Shown here piece by piece: positions 1-12,800 of a stretch of 64,000 nucleotides of DNA. The position numbers were made by a program, and so were the translations under genes. The notes under the pieces were generated by a model. The model was not told where the DNA came from and searched no databases. It saw only the letters and a list, made by a program, of their open reading frames with translations. Numbering within the stretch: position 1 is the stretch's first letter; the number at the start of each line of letters is the position of its first letter. Source of the stretch: Dirofilaria immitis (Eukaryota > Nematoda > Chromadorea > Rhabditida > Onchocercidae). The DNA is taken from assembly GCA_024305405.1 (NCBI GenBank), contig JAKNDB010000109.1:5332001-5396000 (forward strand), in the 5' to 3' direction.

Positions 1-31
1 GACAGATTACAGTATGAAAACTCGCTTGCAG

Positions 32-3000
32 GTTTTGGTTGTACAATGGCGCACGGGTAGAAGTGTTGTTATTAAAACAAAAAGAAGGTAAGCTTGTTAT
101 TTTGCCGGAAAAACCGTTCGTTGACTGTGGTACAGTATTGATCAATACCGAATGCACAGCTGAAATTCCGCCACGTGATGAAGAATTCAGGTGTTATAGC
201 TTCAGTCATTGCAATTAATTTTTTTGCATAGTTCGAAATTAGGATGTCAGTTATGAATATCATTTTTTCTATTTGTGACTTTGAAAACGATAATATTTTG
301 AAACTGGTAAATTTTTAATTATTTTAAATCATATTTTTTACTTATAATTTCGTCAGAATTTTATATTTTTTGCATATAGCATTGGAATCAAGGCATACAA
401 TATAGCAAATCGAGAAGGTTCATTTGTCATGGTTGACAATATCATCTATCGAGCCTCTTTGTGCAGAATTTCAAATATGTTCTTGTTATCATCTCTTCTC
501 CTTTAGTCTTCAAGTTTAAACTCCACACTTTAACAATATGTTTTATAAATAATGATATTTTCCATGAATATTTTGAACACTCTTTCTACAGTTCGAAAAA
601 AAAATGTATATATATTGATCATTTGCAATATGTGATTCAAATATTTTTGTTTCAGTTGATCTGGGCGAGAATTTTCGAGGTCGGCCGTTCATTACATCCT
701 ACAAAGGAAATCTTGTTAGAGCAGCTGATGAATTGAACTGCAGCGATTTTTCTTCAAAATGTCGATGGCGTACAGTTGGCTACGGATCAGAGGTTATCAT
801 CTTTTATTTAAACTCGATTTCAAAAGATTTTTTCTTGTATTATGGATAACCGAAGACTCATTTTGTCATAATCAGATCTGCATAATCCAGAGAATCTAGA
901 AAATTTTAAATTTGATATCAGCTTGGAGTTACCCTAGAATTTTGCAGATGTGGCAAGTGACAGACGAATCACCGAGCAATGAATTAATGTTTAATGCAAC
1001 TGGTGCCCTGCCAGTTCCGGAAGCACCATTTCTATTCATGTACATTGAACAGAATCGTCATGGTCCTTTTAATGTTCTACAGTCCGATCCAATTGACTGT
1101 CAAGCAGAAAACACATCTGAATTTAATTTCAGGTTACTATTCTCTTTTTCAGACTCGGTAGTACAGATCGATTTTTTTGTAAATAATACAGTCTATACGA
1201 GCAAAAGTAAACCCCAAAGACATCGAGGTAGTTATACGTAATCGTTGCATATCCTTAAATACAATTCTCAGTCTTTATCGCTCAACCATTTGTTATTTAT
1301 TTTAAACATTTTATTGATGAATGAAGTATGAGAGTAGATTCTGGACAACTCGTAATGTGACTTTGGAAATTTGTGCTCGAGATCGTTCGCTAAACGTGGT
1401 GGAATGTCATTTGGCACCAATGGCCTTGTCACCTGCTCTTGTTAGCATAAAATTCAACAACTTGTCAACGTTCTCAGTGATTTTTCAAACTTTTGGTTCA
1501 AATAATAGATTATCCAAATATCCAAATTTATTAAATTTCGATACTTTTCGGTCGTTTTACGATTGGTCAACTGATGCGGTGTTTGCCTAATTAATAGGAA
1601 ATTTCTTATATAACAAAAGTTGGGTTCATTCATCTATTAAATTCCAATTAAAAAATTTTTTTGCAGATAACAATTGAAGTGAAAAGTATCAACAGTGATT
1701 ATGATAATTTTATTGCAATTGATGATATAAGTTATGAAGCCACATTTTGTAGTGAAGCAGTAAATGCTTGGGATCTTGGTGGCAATTTTTATCAAACACC
1801 AATGCTTAGTGCGCTGATGCAAAGGCCAATATTTTCAACCAAAGTAAAAAAATTTCATACTAAAATCATGGATTTACAAACATGATCAATGTCAACAAAA
1901 TCATCATGCAATTGCATAAGAAATACTCGAATTTCGAATATTTTTGAAGCATAGTTTATTCCAAATTTCTTCATAGCTTCTTGCACTCCTAAGACATTTT
2001 ATGGAAAATAGTAATAAGTATTGTATGTTATATAATTAATATTTAATTGTTAGGATTTGGATTGTTCATTTGAAAAACGGGCTGTAGACTGCATGTGGGC
2101 AAATTATGAACAAGCGGAGCCGGTATGGCAGATTAGCACTACACCACTTGATAAGCATAAATTTGTTTCTCTGACTGGTATTTCTGAAATGCCAGGTAAG
2201 GTTTTGTTCATAATCAATTGTGATAACTGCTGCCGAAGAACATGAAAACAAATAACTGCCTTTTATTTAGATGGCGAATTCGCTGTTGTCCGACTGAGAT
2301 CTGGACAAACATCAACGCTAATCACAGAACCAATCCGATGTATTATCAGTCAAGCCACACTTACGTTTAGGTCTTTGCCGATATTTTTTCAAATTGAATA
2401 TATTTGACTTGAAACTTTAGATCATATTTGTATAAACTAATTAGTCCTGAGTAGTTGATGAGCCTTTCTTAAAGGAAATTTCTGCATTTGTTATCAATTT
2501 TCGGAATTTGTTTAGAAATTGAATTTTCACTAATCAATGATCGAAGCGAGTTGAATTAATATTGCTTTTGGATAGATTAATAAAGGTTTTGACTGCCACA
2601 AAATTCAAACTAAAGTGGGATTTAGGTTTTCAATCTTCAAGCTTTTGATTCCTGATCAGAAATTCATTTGTGATACTTTGATTTCACGGAAGACTTTACA
2701 TAAAAATTATTTCAGATTCTGGCTTAGCGGCGACACACGTCTAGATGTTTGCTTGCTTGAAGATAAGATTTCGGAAGCCGTTGACTGCCAAAAAATAGTT
2801 CTAAAACAGCCAGGGCCTGCATTAGTTGATTTACCAGAAATAAATCATCCAATAAGAATTGCTTTGAAGGCTGAATCATCCTCGCAAGGAATGGCACTGA
2901 TTGATGATTTGATAGTTACGGTGCGAATCATATTAGTGAAGAGATTTCAAATTACAAAAAAAAAACGATGAAAATGTGTTAGAAATAATTTATAATTTTC

Positions 3001-4016
3001 GTGTTAAAAGAAGAAAAAACCTTAAGAAAAAGAAAATATTCAAACTGGTCCAAGAAAAAGATGGGAAAAAAATGATTTAGATTATTAAAGGTTTCCTTGT
3101 TGGTATTCTATTTTCTTCATAACTTCCAAGTTTAGATAACAAATTTGTCCATGAAAATTTGCTGTGAAATGAAATTTTCAGACCATTTTAGGGTGACATT
3201 TGCCCATCAGTAATACGCCATCACGGCGTACGTTTATTCGGTTCTGGATTAGCTCAAATACCTGACCCAAATGTTTGCCGACTTCTTTCCTGTAACTTCA
3301 AAGAAGGTAAAAATATTTGTCTCGTTTATTTACTAACTGATTTTACATGCTAAAAAATGAATATCTCATCACATTTACCAAATTTTAGGTCAAACATGTC
3401 TATACAGTTCGGGTCGAGTTGCTTTATCTCAAAGTAACTTTAGAGCAAGAGATGGCGCTGTTACCGCATTTTTATTTAGGAAAGGCAAAGTAGCAGTACT
3501 CGAATCGCCAACTTTCCGTCTAAATGCTGCTGCGAGGATTCATTTCCTTTATCATAGTGAAGTAAACTTCTCTGTATATAAATTGCAAAGCTTATGATTT
3601 TTTTAAAATTTGGTCAAGGAATGCATTAAGTTATAGGTAACAAAATTCAGCTATATTTAATTGGACAATCACGTCTAGGAATAGTTTTGTCAGGATATTT
3701 TTAACTGCATTAAGAATCAGTCAAGTGGAGTGACTTTAAATATTTGCTGAGAGTTCCATAAAAACATTGTTTCCAGGTAAATACATCTTCGGTATTTGTA
3801 TGTTATGATAGCATCAGTCGAGAATTGGATAGCTGTTTCAAAGTTGGAGGAGAAAACATAGAACACGGCTGGCGTCATGATTTCATGGAAGTACTACCAA
3901 GTGATACAAAGTTTTATATGGTTGCAAAGTTAGTTGATAGTTCTAAAAGTGCCCGTGTTTCCATTACAAACATAACCGTTACCGATGTTGACAATAATAC
4001 TGCTTGTTCACTGTAG
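32..4016 (+). CDS. MAM-like multi-domain extracellular protein (5' partial)
   Basis: This is the 3' part of a multi-exon gene. Exons read from frame and splice sites: 32-190, 380-about 472 (donor unresolved), 656-792, 948-1132, 1334-1440, 1667-1843, 2054-2195, 2271-2370, 2716-2920, 3192-3306, 3389-3561 and 3777-4016 (TAG stop at 4014-4016). The translation holds repeated modules of MAM type. Each opens with a Cys near a Phe-Glu and a Cys-x-Trp (for example LDCSFEKRAVDCMW), has a middle FW strand followed by a Cys (FWTTRNVTLEIC, FWLSGDTRLDVC) and closes with an I-D-D-I or V-D-N-I segment (FIAIDDISYEATFC, FVMVDNIIYRASLC). Three such modules are clear; the last 200 residues look like a diverged fourth. 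Several N-x-S/T sites fit an extracellular protein. No membrane segment or GPI-like tail is seen, so it may be secreted. The exon 380/656 junction does not keep frame. The ligand and function are not known to me. Confidence 0.72.
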
Positions 4017-6406
4017 ATATTCCTGTCTCTTTCTTAAAAGCAAGTTTGATTCCATCGTGAGAAATTCTGATTCCCTAAATTTGTTAGCATTTATTCTGAA
4101 TTTTATCTTTCTGTCATCGTTATCGCGAAACTTATATCGAATCTTTTACTTGCTCCGGAAATATTTTTTGATTTAATTTAAGAAGAAAATATAACATAGG
4201 AATGTTTGAAACTGTTATTCAGACCTACCACTAATGTTCGCTTCGAATTTTTAAAACTTTTAACAATCTAAAGAGTTCTGGTAGAAGGACAAATCTTGAA
4301 ATGAGGCATATACTGTTTAACACATTTTGCAAAATCGCTAAAGTCAAAGAAATAATCTTCAAATGAGATCAGAATATACATGTAAAATAAGATACTAAGT
4401 GCCTTTATGTTAATATCGCCTAATTGTGCTTCTGATTTCCATTTCAAATCTCTTGATGCAAATAGTAATCTATATACAACATGTATAACTACTGTAATCA
4501 TTGTTATATTTTCAAACTTTAGTAATATTTTTTCATATATAAGAAAGAAGAGAAAACTCTACGGAGATTTTTTTCATGACAAATCGATGTTATACTACTG
4601 TCAATTTCTATGTAATGATGAATGATATATTTGACATACCTAATTTGTTTATGCGATATTTCTACACATTGCGCCATACATTCCAGTATTCCATTCTGTA
4701 ATTATTTGATGCTAATTCTTGTTGATTGTTCGCATCTGCTAGTGCTACGGAATAATTGAAATATTCTATATTTTGCATGATTCATCTTGTCATAAACGTA
4801 ACATAAACGAATGTTACGACCTAATATAATGAATCATTTATTTAAATCTCGTTTTTTTTTTTTTAATTATTACCAAGCTTATTTTCAATAGTAAAATACC
4901 GTACACTAATTCACATGTGAATATTTCCGATGTTATAACAAAGCTATGTACAACGTTTAAAATATTTTCCCATTTGATAGCCATACTATGCAATAGTGGA
5001 AACGTTTTTAAACATCTTCATTGTAAAAAGGTTTCTTATTTGTTCTAGATTATTTTATTGACATCTTTGTTCTTTGTGAGTAGTTACTCCAACGACATCT
5101 TAATTTTTATATTTTAATTGTATGAACGATACAACTTTACTGCATTGTGAGTGGTAGCAATCGCTGATACACGTTTCGTTTGAAATATTCAGAAATTTTT
5201 CCAGAAAAAAATTCAAAATCTAGCTGTCATAAGAAAAGAGAAAACTTCCACGACAGCTTTAAGCAGTGCAGTTATGGATGCTTAAATGCAATGCTCAACT
5301 GCAATGAACAGACTTTCTTTACAGTGTGTCTTCTAGTTATAAGAAGGAAAAAGCAAGGATTTTATTAACAGCTAAGTTTACAGTATTAAGACCAAACTAA
5401 AAGTCAATAAATTCAACGAAAATACTTTAACAGTTTGAAACAAATCAATTCATTCCACAACTGTCGTGTTTATCTGCTTTACTTTTTGCGATGAAAGACA
5501 TATTTTCACTAAACCGATGCTCAATAAGGCCTGTGTGCTAAATGTTACCAGCCTGAAATAATAGAATCAAACTGTTAAAGAAACAGAGGATTTTTGGAAA
5601 TTATTAGAACTGAACATCCATAAGTAGATCGTCTAAACCCATTCATATCATTAAATGCGGATTCTTCCGTGCGATTTATTCAAACACGGCTGTGTTTGGC
5701 TATTCGCCAATAACAATCAGTAAAGGTTAATATGGAAGTTAATATGAAATCATTAGCAAAAATGTGGGGACAAACATAAATAACGCTAAAATGAAAGTTA
5801 CGGATAAAATTCCATCTTAAAAACTTTTGACCGATGAATTATTTAATTGCATATTGCTTGTACAATTTCGCTCCGCAATTTTAATTATTTGAATAAAAGA
5901 GAGTTTGAAATTTTTCCCTTTCTAATCAGTATCTCGCAAATGATGTCATGGGTAAATACTTTGGACTACAAGATCTATTGTTGAAGGAATTTAACCTAAT
6001 GAAGATGACAAAATATAAAATTGAATTCTGCATTTGGTCGGTCCTGCAGATCAGATTATGTGGAAAAAAGCCTTCGATGTTAGTGAAATTAGGAAATGAA
6101 ACCAGTTCATCTAGAAAATTTGAAAGAAGATAAAAATTAAAGAAAAATTTATGAAGACAAGCTAGATATTTCAAGAATTATTGTAAATATCAAGTTTCAA
6201 TGGAATCAAACTTTTTCCACCGTTTCCGTAGTTCATTCCTGATCTGTTTTGACGACGCTCCTCGCTCCCGAAATTTTTAGATACTAAATCTTGTATCCAA
6301 TCAAAGATTTGGAAGGTTAGAAAACTGAAAGATAAAAAGAGAAACGGAACTCTATTGTCATGTTGGAAATTTAACTTATCCATCTTGCGTGAAACGGAAA
6401 ATTTGC
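4017..6406. other. Intergenic, no convincing gene
   Basis: AT-rich sequence between the MAM-like gene and the UPF2 region. Open frames here are under 85 codons, of low complexity, and lack paired splice signals or recognisable domains. It probably holds the 3' UTR of the upstream gene. I see no repeat family or RNA gene in it. Confidence 0.6.
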
Positions 6407-6706
6407 ATGGCGAGTATACGAAGAAGAGTGAATGTTTTGCTATTTATTCTGCTCGTTTCTCTCGGTACGATAGGAAGTGAGGATTGGAGGCTTCAGGGGG
6501 GATGGGCTCTGTCTTACACTGGTGCTTTGGGTGTCTTGGCGTGTCAGAATCGTAGAAGTTTCATGCGTTGGAGGCAGAGAGAAAGGAGAAAGTGGAGAAA
6601 ATTCGTTATATCTCTCAGCCCCCTCAGTTACTTTCATTTTTTCGCTGGTTTAGCCATTAAAATTAGACATCGCTCCTTTCTTTTTCGGCTCTTTCCCCAA
6701 CTGTAA
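6407..6706 (+). CDS. Weak candidate: small secreted or membrane ORF
   Basis: An ATG at 6407 opens a 99-codon frame. Its N-terminus resembles a signal peptide: MASIRRR, then a hydrophobic stretch VNVLLFILLVSLGTIGS. The rest is basic and matches no family I know. The interval is richer in G and C than its surroundings and lies about 200-500 bases upstream of the UPF2 start on the same strand. It could equally be the UPF2 promoter or outron. No splice acceptor sits immediately before the ATG, and the opposite strand is also open over 6440-6637. Only the open frame is seen; that it is a gene is a guess. Confidence 0.15.
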   Translation: MASIRRRVNVLLFILLVSLGTIGSEDWRLQGGWALSYTGALGVLACQNRRSFMRWRQRERRKWRKFVISLSPLSYFHFFAGLAIKIRHRSFLFRLFPQL

Positions 6707-6889
6707 CGGATCGAAAAAATTTGTATTGCTGAACTGAGATAGTCCCGCATTGTTAATAAAGATTATTCCTTTTATGGGTTTTTTTTTCTGTTGATCGATA
6801 CATGGGAAATAATTTATTAGGGATTGAGATTTGGAATAATTATCATCCATTATATTTTTTCTTCATAAAAATATTCATATACTAAATAC

Positions 6890-6898
6890 ACATTTAGG
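6890..6898 (+). promoter_or_regulatory. Probable SL trans-splice acceptor before UPF2
   Basis: The sequence catttag ends one base before the ATG at 6899. A 3' splice site directly at the start codon, with no obvious coding exon upstream, is the usual appearance of spliced-leader trans-splicing in nematodes. It also supports 6899 as the true start. An ordinary intron from an unseen 5' exon cannot be excluded. Confidence 0.45.
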
Positions 6899-9800
6899 AT
6901 GGATGATTTAATGAAAGAACGTTTACAAACCTATGTACAAGAAGTGGAAAACCGCGAGAAATGTCAGCTTGATGATCGGAAAAAGTTGGAAGATGCTGTT
7001 CCATTTTCTGAAGGACAGCTTCGAAAAATGGACAGCACACTGAAGCGGACGACAGCTTTATGAAAAATTGAAGAATATTGGATGCGTACAATTGGCATCA
7101 ATTTTGCAAGATATGGATAAAGTAAGCTGTCCAGATTTTTTTCTTTGGTCTATGATTCTAGATTTTTTTGACACCCTGTTTGTTTATCTGGTGATGTCGG
7201 ATTGTCTGTGTGATCAACTTATTTGATTTTTACAGTACGGTTTTCTTCGGAATATTTTTGGTGCTAATTCTGGACCGTGATATAACTTAGCGCTGACGTT
7301 GTATGTGGAAAATCCACCGTGCCTTTTTGTTTACTAAGCAGATCTGTTAGATAAGATAGCCCATTCGATGACAGCAGCTAACTTATGTAAAGTTTTCGGG
7401 ATTTTGTTATCTCATTATACTGGACTGGCAGTTTGCGCAATAATTTATGGGAGAAGCAGTATCTTGAATTTCGTAAGAGTTTTTTCTAGATTAATTTGTC
7501 GAAATTCGTTGAGGAAATGGCTAGAACAATCGCCGAAGCAAAAATAAAATACAGTGAGGTGCAAGCTGTTGTAACAGTTTGTGTGCATTTATCTTGTTAT
7601 TATGCAGAATTCGCTCCTCTCTTACTTCTAGAGTTCCGCAAATTATTGCCATTAAAGCGAAATGACAAAATTTCGAATCCTTCGAAGTTGCGCGTCGACA
7701 TCAGGTTTTACTTTAATTATTGATAAATGCATGACATGAAGATTCTTATTCTCATGGATAAATTTATCTTTGTTAGTCGTTTCTTAATTTGTTAAGGTTA
7801 TCGTTCATAAAATGAGTTGAGTTTTTGCTGCTCTGTTAATGTAATATAAATAATATTACAATATATATCGATGCGAACGGCCAATCTCACCTGTGTAAAC
7901 TGTTGTAAGTTTACTTATACAAGCTTATTATCGCGCATAAAATGATTTATGCTGTAGATTGCTGGGAGAACTCTGCCTGCATGGTGTTTTTGGAAAAGAA
8001 GGCATTCAGCTTCTGGGTTCTACAGTTTCATTCCTTACAATAACCGACAAAACCGAGCACATCAACATTCCCATTTTATTGCCATTCTGTAGAACTATGA
8101 ATGTTGATTTATTTGGCTTGCATCCTTGTTTCATGAAGCAGGTATTCATTAATGTTATTCACCGCATAAAAAGAAAAGGTATTCACATGTTTGGCATTGA
8201 ATTGCATCTCACATGTTGGGATTCGTGGATTTCGCTTTTACGATAGAGTCTCAGTGTGATTGTCTTAAAAAAAATTTGTAAAATCAATTTTCATGTTTGA
8301 CTGTCGGATTTTGTCAGTGCACAGATCTTCTGTTTAAAATAGTAAGGTAATCTCACTACAAACACGAAGCTATAAGAATGAACTGGATTTGTCCGGTGAC
8401 TTATTTCAGTAATATCAGTATTGGCAATATTGATATTGTTCGTAATAGTTCTGTATTTGATACCATTAAAGCTAGTTTTCTATTGAGAACACCATTTTAT
8501 AGGTTGCGTCAACCGCAAATATTAAATTGCCGGAAACATCAGTGATATCTCCTGATCATAAAAAACCTTCGCTCACCTTCTTCTGGATTATCGCACATCA
8601 TTGGTGGACCACATAAAACAGGCAAGCAGATTTACCGATACTATTCAATCATTCTTTTATCAGTTTCTAGTTTATTCTTTTTTCTAATGCCTTACATTTT
8701 CTACTTTCTCCGTATTTCCGGTGCTCGAAATTCTGTGTTTGAGTCATTTGCAATCTCTAGTCGATCAAGTAGCTTATACAGTCCATTTTTTAATATTGGT
8801 AGATTCATAACCAACACAGTTAAGCATTCGAAAAAGACTGTGGAGAATGATCTTTCAAACTATTTTACTTTATTGGCTTATTGAGTTGCAAAGTTACCAG
8901 AGAAATCGATATCTTTGCTAAAGATTATTTTGAACGATGAAAGTTGTATTTTGATAAAAATAGAAAACAAATAACATTAATGAGTCGATATTTTTATTGT
9001 AGGACTTACTTGAAATGAACCAGTTACTACTTTCGATAAAACGTCAGACACGAACGCGGGGGATGCTTCTGCCGAAGATCGAAATCATTTGGAAGAAACA
9101 CGTGTGCGCTACGAAAAGATTTTAACTAGCGGAACTCAGCTTAGTGAATATTTGGGTGTTGAAATGGAAGCAATGAGAGAAGAACAGGTCATTTTAATTT
9201 TAAAATTCCATATATATTGAATTATTTAAGATTATAATTTATAAGCAGTTAAGATACGTACTTGTAGTTAGGAGAAAATTTTTTTAAATGGACTACGATT
9301 CTCAAACTAAATATTGATATTATCATGTTTAACATGTAATAGATAAAAATTAAAGAGCGAAGATGAAGAGGAAGAGGTTTCGGCGTTAGCACTCAGCCGT
9401 GCGTTGCAAGAAGGAATCATTACTATATGGCCGGATGAAGACACTCGGCAATTTTATGAAACAAGGATGGAGCTTCGACAGATTGTCCCAGCAATTCTTT
9501 TCCAAGTAATTTATGAATTTTAGCATAAACGATAAAAATGAATCACACCTTACACGATGAATATGGTCTAAGTCAAATATATCTGTCAGACTTTTAGTTC
9601 CTGTAGGGCTTAGACAATCTTTCAAATACAGTCATTTTCATCCTTACATTGCAGGAAAATTCCCAGGAAAGAATCTAAAGTATATAAAGGTATTAGTTCT
9701 TGAAAAACACCGTATTCGTTAAAAATTATTGTATGGTTGTATTTTCAAGGAATCGGAACAGCGAACCTTAGACTTAGTTGAAGGAAAGATTGAAGATGTT

Positions 9801-12800
9801 GATCTAAGCGGTTTGGATGCAATTGCTGAAGAAGCTGAGGACGAGGATGATGATCACAGTGAAGGTTTGTTTTCAATTTTTTCTTGTTGGCATGAAAATG
9901 ATATTGTATATCTTTTGTCTCATCGTATAATACGATTAATTTAGGAAGAATGGAATTTAAGTTCTTTTTGTCTTGTCTTAGGATGGAATTTTTTTCTTAA
10001 TATTAAATAGATCTATAACGAAAGCTAGTGATATATGTAAAAGAATGCAATCGCAGAAGTAACTTTAAAAAAGTCTCAATTTTTTTTGCGCTTTTAGAAC
10101 TGTTTGCTAAGCTTCTTCATTATTTTCACGTCATAAAAGAAGATTACGATCCATTTGTTGTCTAATCTGTTTTTGTGAATCCTCATTTGTGAAAGAATTA
10201 TGTTTTAATGCAGATCATAAATTTTAAAGTTATGAACGATTAAGTTACAACGATTAAATTATGGTTATGCAGGATAAGTTTCTAGAAGTTTTGTCCTCGA
10301 AATTCGAATACTAATCACTATGCTGTGGCCTTAAATTAGTTGAAATCAAGTTATCATAATTTCGAAAATTGTAACTTTCGATTTTTAAGCTTCTTTTAAT
10401 CCTTATGCTCTGCATAAAAAACAGCAGTAGTTTACGAAGAGTAGATATTAAACGAAAATTTTTTTCACTCTTATGGGGATTTCTAAGAATCGATGAAACG
10501 AATAATTTAAAGAAAATAATAAGTTGTCATAATTTGGGAAATTGTATTTTCGACTTTGTTTGATTTCTTTCATTTTTGTATATCATGTTATTACTTACGT
10601 TTATTGTAAATCTGTTGTTCAGATGTCGATGATGAAGAGATAAAAATGGATGTGAATGAAATGGATCCATCCGTTACAGTGAATCGTATTGAAGCGCCAA
10701 AAATATCTGGACAAGATTTGAAACTTATGATGAATGCATTTATGGAACAGCTTCCATGGCTAATTAACAGGGATTTAATCGATAAGGCTGCACTTGATTT
10801 TGTTACGAATCTCAACACCAGAAACAACAGGAAAAAACTCTGTCAAAGTAAAATTATGAATTTCAAGATATATGTTTTTATGTTCTTTAGGTCCACAATT
10901 TTAACTTGAAAAGCAAACTTATAATAACATAGTCAACATTTATTGTTAAGTTTGTTTAAGGGTTTAATTTGTACTTATTGAAATGTTTTTGAAGTAATTC
11001 ATTTAAAGTTCATCATGCACTTTATTCCTACCGATTTGGTCATTGTTTAGTGATGTTGGAACAGTATCGAAATCGGTTAGATTTGCTGCCATTCTATGGG
11101 CGTCTGGTGGCGACCTTGGAACCAGTTATGCCTGATTTAGCTCTTGAACTTTCGCATTCATTGCTTCATCAGTTTCGAGTAGCTGTTCAAAACAAGACAA
11201 AACAGCGTGTTGACTTGAAAATAAGATGTGCTCGGTTTATCTCTGAACTAGTTTGTGTTTAATGATATATTTTATGCAGCACGGTTAACTGTGTAACTGA
11301 TATTATGATTTTGAAATACAATAGACTTTCGTTAATTAAGTATTATTTAGGAAAGATTATAATACCTTTACAGGTAAGGTTAATGGCAGTCCTTTGCTGA
11401 TAAAATTTGCTTATCAACCAAACTTTCAATAACCCAAATAAATGGTCTGATTTAGGTGAAGTTTGGAATCATACCGAAAGGCGAAGGCCTTTCTTGTTTG
11501 AGAATGGTACTTTTTGATTTTCGTGGTCATAACGTCGATATCTGCTGTGCAATGGTTGATGCAATGGGACAGTTTTTATATCGTTCAACCGACAGTCATG
11601 GAAAAATGAAAATTTTGCTTGGAGTTATGATGAAGAAACGTGATCGTGTCAATGATCCGCGCCAGCAGGTAAAAATATACTATGTTTTGAAAGATTCGTA
11701 GGTCTTATGAGAAATTTATTCCTTCAAGGTTGATGGTATTATTAGGTTTCTAATTTTTTTTTTTTTTTTTATTACAATAGACATCACTGGAGCTTTTGGT
11801 TCAAAAATTTTTTTGTATTGCCGAGTTTTTTTGTTTCAGTGATATATTTATCTCTAATACTTATATTAAAAAGGAAGACATGATTTAAATTGTTTAACAT
11901 ACAAACTACGGATTTTATATTTCGATTCCACTTCGTTGTATTTATAGATGCTGATAGACAATGCATTTTACACTTGTATTCCACCAACAGTGGAAGAAAA
12001 ACCGAGTTGTGCAAGCGACCCATTTCAAGATTTTATTCGTTATTTGATAAGTAATTTATCACGTTATCGAATGGAGATAACTATTCGGTGCCTCAGAAAA
12101 TTGGACTGGTCTGATCCTGTTTGTGCTAGTTAGTTTGCTTCAGTTCCAAAAAACATGTTTCACGATTTAGTTTCCCTAAAGATGATTATTTTCGACTTAG
12201 AATTTTTTAAATATTAAATTAAATTGGGAGGCGAAAGAAATAAATGCCGTGTGAAATAGGGTCATCTTGAAAGAATCAATCATTGAAATGATGAGGAAAG
12301 GAATATTTTACGATTTGTATTATTTCATGATTTCGATACATTTAGATTATGCAGTAGAATGTCTCAGTAATCCGTCTCTACCGCGGTATAATAATGTGCC
12401 ATACCTTGCTTCACTTATAGCAGCGCTTTCATCATATCATGATTGGATTGGTAAGTTTCGTTCAGAAAAAGGCTCTTTCACGCTAAGTTCTACATTGTTC
12501 TTCATTGAACTAAATATTTTCGCTTCCTCATTTCACAATCTTAATTTTTCCGTAGTCGCATTCATCGGCATTTGAATTTGGCTTGTGTACTTCATCAGGT
12601 ACTAGTTTCAATAAAAGCTTTAAGGTATTCGAGTACTTGATGCAACACTTGAGGATATTCGCATCGCTTTAGAGCTAAACAGTCCATCTCTTAATCAGAG
12701 CACATTACTGTCAGTGATATTTCTGGGTCAGCTATATAATTATAGTGTATGCGATTCTCCCATTATATTTAAGGTATTACTGCAATGTTATCTCATTTTT

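Noticed and set aside
12555..12598. Possible extra UPF2 exon between flanking acceptor- and donor-like signals
   Set aside because: Including it breaks phase; joining 12450 directly to 12625 restores the conserved ...DWIG-IRVLDATLEDI sequence.
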